Source of the DNA: Amycolatopsis nivea
GTDB taxonomy: Bacteria > Actinomycetota > Actinomycetes > Mycobacteriales > Pseudonocardiaceae
Assembly: GCF_004522235.1 (NCBI RefSeq)
Contig: NZ_SDLT01000006.1
Span: 62,001-126,000 of the forward strand
DNA: 64,000 bases
Direction: 5' to 3'
Numbering within the stretch: the stretch's first letter is position 1; each line of letters opens with the position of its first letter. The notes under the pieces were generated by a model, which saw only the letters and a program-made list of their open reading frames with translations, was not told where the DNA came from and did no database searches. The position numbers were made by a program, and so were the translations under genes. Shown here in pieces: positions 59,366 through 64,000 of this stretch.

Positions 59366-59532
59366 GGATCTCCCTTCGGGTCTGCCCGGGTTTCCGGGAT
59401 GACTTCGACCCTGGCAGCAAGTACCGTCAGGAAGAAGACCGCAGTGTGCATGGCACCACCGTGCCTGCCAGTGAAAGGGACAGGCAGCGTCCGGCAACCA
59501 CCACACCGGCGAGCCCTGGAAGAGGAGAATCC

Positions 59533-60396
59533 GTGCCCACGAGCACGCCCGCCCTGCTCGGCGAATTCCTGCTCGCCCGGCGCGCCCGGCTGCGCCCTGC
59601 CGACGTCGGGCTCCCCGAGGGCACCGGACTCCGCCGCACGCAGGGGTTGCGCCGGGAGGAACTCGCCACTCTCGCCGGGCTCAGCGTCCAGTACTACATC
59701 CGGCTGGAGCAAGGCCGCGAAACCAATCCGAGCGGCGTGGTCCTCGACGGGATCGCGAATGCGCTGCGGCTCAACCGGGAGGAGCACGCGCACCTCTACG
59801 CGCTTGCCAACCACACCGCGCAACGCGTGCTGTCACCGGGAAATCCGTCCGAACGCGAGGTGCGGCCGGGCATTCTCCGGCTCCTCGAGACGGTGCGCCC
59901 GTGGCCTGCGCATCTGCTGAGCCGAACCAGCGACATCCTCGCCGCGAATCCGGAAGCGCTCGCGCTGTTCCCGGGATTGACGGATTGGCCTGCCGAACGC
60001 CGCAATACGATCCGGTACCTGTTCCGGCATCCGGCCGCGCGGGAGCTTTACGTCGATTGGGAGGAAGCCGCGGTCAGCACCGCCGCGCAGCTGCGCTCGC
60101 TGCTCGCCGACGCGCCCGAGGCTCCGGACCTGGCCGCGCTGGTCGAGGAACTTTCCCGGGACAGCACGGAATTCTGCCGGCTGTGGCAGCGCTACGATGT
60201 CCGCAGCCGGCGCAGCGCCCAAGCCCGGCTGCGGCATCCGGACCTCGGCGAGGTCACGTTCGACTACGAGGTGCTGCGGCTGGGCCCGGGCGGCCAGCGG
60301 ATGACGATCTACCAGGCCGAACCGGGCAGCGCGGACCACGAGGCGCTGCGGAGGCTCGCGGAGATGGCCTCCCGTGCGGGTGCCGGCGGCGGCTGA
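59533..60396 (+). CDS. XRE-family regulator with MmyB-like ligand domain
   Basis: A 287-residue regulator. The N-terminal helix-turn-helix (REELATLAGLSVQYYIRLEQ, about residues 38-57) is followed by an MmyB-like sensor domain (DILAANPEALALFPG near 137 and a C-terminal FDYEVLRL..GGQRMTIYQAEPGS). The GTG start has GGAGAA five bases upstream; more upstream in-frame Mets would overlap the divergent promoter. Divergent from the MFS gene across 167 bases, it probably regulates that transporter. Its stop codon lies in the loop of the hairpin at 60367-60421. Confidence 0.92.
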   Translation: MPTSTPALLGEFLLARRARLRPADVGLPEGTGLRRTQGLRREELATLAGLSVQYYIRLEQGRETNPSGVVLDGIANALRLNREEHAHLYALANHTAQRVLSPGNPSEREVRPGILRLLETVRPWPAHLLSRTSDILAANPEALALFPGLTDWPAERRNTIRYLFRHPAARELYVDWEEAAVSTAAQLRSLLADAPEAPDLAALVEELSRDSTEFCRLWQRYDVRSRRSAQARLRHPDLGEVTFDYEVLRLGPGGQRMTIYQAEPGSADHEALRRLAEMASRAGAGGG

Positions 60397-60421
60397 GACC
60401 GCCGGCACCCGCACGGGAGGC
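60367..60421. terminator. Perfect 23-base-pair hairpin between convergent genes
   Basis: Arms 60367-60389 and 60399-60421 are perfect reverse complements with a 9-base loop that holds the TGA of the XRE regulator gene. It stands between convergent genes (regulator ends 60396; minus-strand gene ends 60448) and should stop transcription from both directions. Confidence 0.85.
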
Positions 60422-60447
60422 GCTACGGCTCTCGCGGAGATCGTCCG

Positions 60448-61419
60448 CTAGACCCCGGCGACCGCGGCGACGTCGAACGGGGTCACGGGCGTCGGGCTGC
60501 CGAACTGGCCGCGGGTCACGACCGTCTGCCCGCCGTAGCGGATCACCGAACTGGGAATCCGGAGGTCGTCGCTGGTGAACGAGACCTCCGGGGAGGCGAC
60601 ACCGGCGTCGCCGCTGAGTCCGGCCCGCACCACCGTGTTGCGGTAGTTCTGGGCGATCCACATCTTGTCGCCGGCGATGGTCAGGCCGTCGCCGTCGACA
60701 AACTTCGCGCTGCTCTGCACGACGCTGACCGAACGCGTCGCCAGGCAGATCCGGAACAATTGCCCGGTGGTGGAGTTGACTGTCACCAGATTTCCGCGGT
60801 ACACGCCGATGCCGTTGAGGTTCAGCTGTTTCGCCGTGCCGTAGTCCGCGGGCGTGCCGCGCAGGGAGAGCCACTGCGGCAGGGTCGCGCCGTTCGCCGC
60901 GCCGGCGAGATCGGCCGGGGCGACCCGGTACACCACCGGCAGATACGAATCGGTGATGTACGCGCTGCCGTCCGGGCCGAAGGCGACATCGTTGAGCAGG
61001 CCGTCGGTGCTGCCGCTGGTGAATGCCGCGATCCGCGCTCCGGTTTTGACGTCGTAGACGTCGACGATGCCGGTGGGGCCGCCCAGCACCCACAGCCGGC
61101 CGGCGCTGTCGACTTTGACCCCGGTCGCGTTCGCCCTGCCGTCGGCGCCGCCGGGAATGAACACCTGCGCCTGCCCGGAACCGGCGGCGCGGCGGTCGAC
61201 TTCGCCGTTGGTGTAGCTGGAAACGTAGATGTCGCCGGTGGCCGGGTCCGCGGTCAGCGACTCGGGAGCGACATTGCCTGCCGGAAGGGTGAACAGCGGC
61301 GTCACCGGACCGGCTGCGTCCGCCGTCCCCGCGGTCAGCGCCAACGCCGCGCAGGCGGCCAGCAACGCGATGCCGCGGCGGCCGGCCCTGCCCGGCGTCC
61401 GCGATTCGGAAAAGAACAT
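60448..61419 (-). CDS. Secreted beta-propeller (SMP-30/gluconolactonase-like) protein
   Basis: A 323-residue exported protein. The first ~36 residues are a Sec signal (basic RAGRRG, hydrophobic IALLAACAALALTAG, cleavage expected after ADA). The mature part has repeated beta-propeller blades: DPATGDIYVSSY, DSAGRLWVLGG, GPDGSAYITDS, IAGDKMWIAQNY. Such propellers bind or hydrolyse small molecules such as lactones, but no catalytic set can be fixed by eye. The ATG at 61419 is followed directly by the signal peptide. A hairpin lies 23 bases upstream. Confidence 0.82.
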   Translation of the reverse strand: MFFSESRTPGRAGRRGIALLAACAALALTAGTADAAGPVTPLFTLPAGNVAPESLTADPATGDIYVSSYTNGEVDRRAAGSGQAQVFIPGGADGRANATGVKVDSAGRLWVLGGPTGIVDVYDVKTGARIAAFTSGSTDGLLNDVAFGPDGSAYITDSYLPVVYRVAPADLAGAANGATLPQWLSLRGTPADYGTAKQLNLNGIGVYRGNLVTVNSTTGQLFRICLATRSVSVVQSSAKFVDGDGLTIAGDKMWIAQNYRNTVVRAGLSGDAGVASPEVSFTSDDLRIPSSVIRYGGQTVVTRGQFGSPTPVTPFDVAAVAGV

Positions 61420-61441
61420 GGTCGTCCATTCTTTCGTCCAT

Positions 61442-61465
61442 CCGCGCGCGATTTTTCGCGCGCGG
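61442..61465 (-). terminator. Hairpin between SDR gene and propeller gene
   Basis: Perfect 9-base inverted repeat (CCGCGCGCG / CGCGCGCGG) around an AT-rich six-base loop, about 60 bases after the SDR stop and 23 bases before the propeller ATG. It may terminate the SDR transcript or form a leader structure for the propeller gene. Confidence 0.5.
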
Positions 61466-61524
61466 AACCCCAGTGCTGAGAAAAATGCTTCCCCAGGAAA
61501 AACAGCCGAAATCGGTTCCGTCGG

Positions 61525-62283
61525 TCAGACGACGGTCCAGCCGCCGTCGACGACGAAGCTCGTGCCGTAGACGAACCTGGCCTCGTCGCTGGCCAGGAAC
61601 AGCACCGTGTCGGCGATCTCGTCCGGCTGGGCGTGCCTGCCGGCCGGCACGCGGCGGACGGTTTCCAGAATCGGCAGATCAGCCTGTGCCAGCAGCGGTT
61701 TGGTCATTTCGGTTTCGACCGCGCCGGGCAGCACCGCATTGGCCCGCACGCCGTGTTTGCCGTATTCGAGGGCCAGTTGCCGGGTGAATCCGATGACGCC
61801 GTGCTTCGACGCGGTGTAGGCGACCCCGCCGCCGCCGGCCACCAAGCCGGAGATCGAGGACGTGTTCACCACCGCCCCGCCGCCGTCGACGAGCGCGTCG
61901 AGCAGCGCCTGGGTGACGAGGAACATCCCCTTCAGGTTCACGTTCAGGACGCGGTCCCAGGCTTCCTCGGTCGTGTCGCGCAGGGTGGCGTAGTAATCGA
62001 AGATCCCCGCGTTGTTGACCAGGACGTCCACTGTGCCGAACTGCGCGGCGACCTCGCCGGCGGCCGTCCGCACCGACTCCGCCGAGGACACGTCGACCGC
62101 GAACGCGGCGGCCCGGAATCCACGGTCTGCCAACGTTTTCGCCGTCAGACCCGCGCCGTCGGCATTGACGTCCCATGCGGCGACGACGGCGCCTTCGGCG
62201 GCGAATCGTTCCGCGGTCGCCCGCCCGATTCCCGATCCCGCCCCGGTGATCACCGCGACCTTTCCGTCGAGGCGGCCTCCCAT
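61525..62283 (-). CDS. SDR-family oxidoreductase
   Basis: A 252-residue classical short-chain dehydrogenase/reductase. Cofactor motif TGAGSGIG (near 13-20), an acidic residue after beta-2 (AAWDVNADG) pointing to NAD preference, structural NNAG (near 90), catalytic serine in NTSSISG, and YTASK with the catalytic Tyr and Lys (near 153-157). The C-terminus FVVDGGWTVV is typical of FabG-like enzymes. It lies 32 bases downstream of a second SDR gene behind a KAS III-like gene, so the three probably act together on an acyl or ketone substrate not identified here. Confidence 0.92.
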   Translation of the reverse strand: MGGRLDGKVAVITGAGSGIGRATAERFAAEGAVVAAWDVNADGAGLTAKTLADRGFRAAAFAVDVSSAESVRTAAGEVAAQFGTVDVLVNNAGIFDYYATLRDTTEEAWDRVLNVNLKGMFLVTQALLDALVDGGGAVVNTSSISGLVAGGGGVAYTASKHGVIGFTRQLALEYGKHGVRANAVLPGAVETEMTKPLLAQADLPILETVRRVPAGRHAQPDEIADTVLFLASDEARFVYGTSFVVDGGWTVV

Positions 62284-62315
62284 CGCCTTCTCCTTTCCCG
62301 CGCCGGCCGGCGGCG

Positions 62316-63086
62316 TCACTGGATGGTGAATCCGCCGTCGACCGGCATCGCGACGCCGGTGACGTAGGAGGCACGGTCGCTGCACAGCCACGCGACCACC
62401 TCGGCGGTTTCCTCCGGCTGCGCGGTCCGGGGCAGCGGGGTCAGCTGGTGCAGCGTCTCCTCCATGCCAGGGTTCTTCGTGAACCAGTCGGCCACCTGCT
62501 CGCTGTGCGTCGCGCCCGGTGCGATGGCGTTCACCCGGATCCGCTCGCGCCCGTACTCCGCGGCAGCCGCCCGGGTCAGGCCGACGACGGCGTGTTTCGC
62601 AGCGATGTACGGCGCGGACACGGGTGACGCGACGAGCCCGCCGACGCTGCTGGTGTTGACGATCGCACCGCCGTTCTCGTTCGTCAGCATCGTGGTGATC
62701 TCCGGACGGAGGCAGTTGAAGACACCGCGCAGGTTGGTGTCGACGAGGTAGTCGTAAACATTGTCGTCCATCAGGTGCAACGGGTCGCGCCCGATGCCGT
62801 GGCCCGCGTTGTTGAAGGCCACGTCGAGCCGGCCGAACCGCTCGACGGCAAGGTCCACCGCAGCCGCGCATTCTTCGGCGACGCGCACGTCCGCGACCGC
62901 GAACTCCGCTTCCGCGCCGCGGTCCCGCAGTTCCTCGGTCAACGCCTCCAGCCGCTCCTTGCGCCGCGCCACCAGGACGACCTTGGCGCCCTCCCGCGCG
63001 AAAACCTTTGCCGCCGCGGCGCCGATCCCGCTGCTCGCGCCGGTGATCAGCGCGACCTTGCCTGCCAGCAGTCCCGGATGGTTCAT
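62316..63086 (-). CDS. SDR-family oxidoreductase
   Basis: A 256-residue classical SDR: TGASSGIG cofactor motif (near 16), LVARRKERL after beta-2 with arginines that favour NADPH, NNAGHGIG, catalytic serine in NTSSVGG and YIAAK catalytic Tyr-Lys. The ATG overlaps the stop of the KAS III-like gene by four bases (ATGA). Differs from the downstream SDR in cofactor loop, suggesting an oxidation/reduction pair rather than duplicates. Confidence 0.92.
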   Translation of the reverse strand: MNHPGLLAGKVALITGASSGIGAAAAKVFAREGAKVVLVARRKERLEALTEELRDRGAEAEFAVADVRVAEECAAAVDLAVERFGRLDVAFNNAGHGIGRDPLHLMDDNVYDYLVDTNLRGVFNCLRPEITTMLTNENGGAIVNTSSVGGLVASPVSAPYIAAKHAVVGLTRAAAAEYGRERIRVNAIAPGATHSEQVADWFTKNPGMEETLHQLTPLPRTAQPEETAEVVAWLCSDRASYVTGVAMPVDGGFTIQ

Positions 63087-64000
63087 GGTGTTTCCCTTTC
63101 GGTTGGTTCTCCGCTTGCGCCGGGTCCCGCTTTCCACGAAATGACCCCGGCGCCCCAGGTCAGGCCCGCGCCGAAGGTGGCGAGGCCGAGGATTCCGCCC
63201 GCGGGCGCCAGCTGCTGCCCTGCGGCCTGTGCGAGCGCGAGCGGGATCGACGCGGACGACGTGTTCGCTACCCGGTCGACATTGAGAAAGACCTTGCGCT
63301 CGGGCACTTCCAGCCGTCGGGCAACCGCCTGCACGATTCGCGCGTTGGCCTGATGCGCGACGAAGAGCGCGAGGTCGCCTGCGCTCAGCCCGGAGGTTTT
63401 CAGCACCAGCCGGGTGTGCCCGGTCATCGCCTCGACGGCGTGTTCGTAAATGTCCCGGCCGCGCATCCGCAGCAGCCCGTCGTGCCGGCCGACGTACAGC
63501 AGGTCGATCTTCGTCCCGTCCGAGCCCAACGCGAAGACCGGCCGCATCGCGCCCGGTGCGCGCGACACCACCACCGCGCCCGCGCCGTCGCCCAGCAACA
63601 CGGCCGTGCTCCGGTCGGAGAAGTCGGTGATGCGCGAAAGCGCTTCGGCTCCGCACACCAGGACGTGCTCGGCGCGCCCGGACTCGATGAGCGCGATCCC
63701 TTGGTCCAGCGCGTAGAGAAAGCCGGAGCAGCCGGCGCTGACGTCGAACGCCGCCGGACAGTCGAGGCCGAGCCGGGTGGCCGCCTCGACCGCGACACCC
63801 GGGCTGATCCGGTCCGCGGTGGACGTGGCCACGATGACGTGCCGGATCGCCCGCGGCGCGACCGCCGCGTCGGCGAGCGCGGCGCGGCAGGCCCGCTCCG
63901 CGAGGTCCGCGAGGGTTTCGTCGTCCTCCAGCCAATACCGCTGCCGGATGCCGGTGCGCTGCACGATCCACTCGTCGGACGTGTCCAGGTGCGTGAAGTC
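63083..64000 (-). CDS. 3-oxoacyl-ACP synthase III-like protein, N-terminus outside the window
   Basis: C-terminal 305 residues of a KAS III (FabH-like) enzyme; the reading frame is open to the right edge (DTSDEWIVQRTGIR, a segment near the start of FabH), so few residues are missing. The catalytic triad is complete: Cys in SAGCSGFLYAL, His in VAHQANARI, Asn in VANTSSASIP. Such enzymes condense acyl-CoA with malonyl-ACP, or act as acyl transferases in secondary metabolism. Being coupled to two SDR genes with no accompanying acyl carrier or acyltransferase in view, it probably belongs to a small pathway that continues to the right. Confidence 0.92.
   Translation of the reverse strand, partial: DFTHLDTSDEWIVQRTGIRQRYWLEDDETLADLAERACRAALADAAVAPRAIRHVIVATSTADRISPGVAVEAATRLGLDCPAAFDVSAGCSGFLYALDQGIALIESGRAEHVLVCGAEALSRITDFSDRSTAVLLGDGAGAVVVSRAPGAMRPVFALGSDGTKIDLLYVGRHDGLLRMRGRDIYEHAVEAMTGHTRLVLKTSGLSAGDLALFVAHQANARIVQAVARRLEVPERKVFLNVDRVANTSSASIPLALAQAAGQQLAPAGGILGLATFGAGLTWGAGVISWKAGPGASGEPTERETP

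Noticed and set aside
59366..59532. GCCTG/CAGGC inverted repeat as an XRE operator in the MFS-XRE gap
   Set aside because: Only five-base arms; too short to separate from chance in this base composition.

Overview
The window is a high-GC actinomycete chromosome segment. GTG starts, 4-base stop/start overlaps and very long modular NRPS genes suggest a Pseudonocardiales genus such as Amycolatopsis; the genus is inference. About three quarters of it (1 to ~50.7 kb) is one nonribosomal peptide gene cluster; the rest is flanking regulatory, transport and small-enzyme genes. No tRNA, rRNA, CRISPR or insertion sequence was seen.

Left arm (1-19671, all minus strand, reading away from a central divergent promoter): a 3542-residue NRPS (A-T-C-A-T-E-C-A-T-C), a TauD-type dioxygenase, a second NRPS (interface-like C, A, T, E) and a third NRPS (C-A-T-C...) that runs off the left edge. 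Specificity codes read by eye: unknown, perhaps aromatic, starter (DAFTSALVWK); kynurenine (DAWTTTGVGK); Thr (DFWNVGMVHK); Asp (DLTKVGHVGK); Thr. The Asp module is split: its condensation domain ends one protein, and a degenerate C-like domain plus A-T-E begins another, with the candidate Asp beta-hydroxylase gene between them.

Right arm (20039-49411, plus strand): cytochrome P450; NRPS C-A(Thr)-T-E-C-A(diamino acid)-T-C-A(Ser)-T; tryptophan 2,3-dioxygenase; MbtH-like protein; two unknown small proteins; SbnA-like and SbnB-like enzymes for 2,3-diaminopropionate; NRPS C-A(Ala-like)-T; NRPS C-A(Orn/Dab)-T-E-C-A(Val-like)-T-TE; and an ABC-2 exporter pair. So the cluster makes two of its own unusual monomers (kynurenine, Dap), probably beta-hydroxylates a third (Asp), ends in one thioesterase and exports the product. 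C-domain subtypes (DCL after each E, LCL after L-residues) fit left arm first, right arm last: X - D-Kyn - Thr - D-(beta-OH)Asp - Thr - ... - D-Thr - Dap - Ser - Ala - D-Orn/Dab - Val-like, with a gap left of the window.

Two back-to-back hairpins (49505-49639) close the exporter operon. Beyond them a minus-strand aspartyl/asparaginyl beta-hydroxylase-family gene diverges from a DUF2236 oxygenase-like gene. The space between these two carries a near copy of a 26-base element that also lies in the central NRPS promoter, so the outlying hydroxylase may be co-regulated with the cluster.

From 51.7 kb on: an ABC transporter with a membrane protein, divergent from a PadR regulator and two membrane proteins; an alpha/beta hydrolase of kynurenine-formamidase type; an isochorismatase-fold hydrolase with an MFS exporter, divergent from an XRE-family regulator; a secreted beta-propeller protein; and, at the right edge, two SDR oxidoreductases behind a truncated ketoacyl synthase III-like gene.
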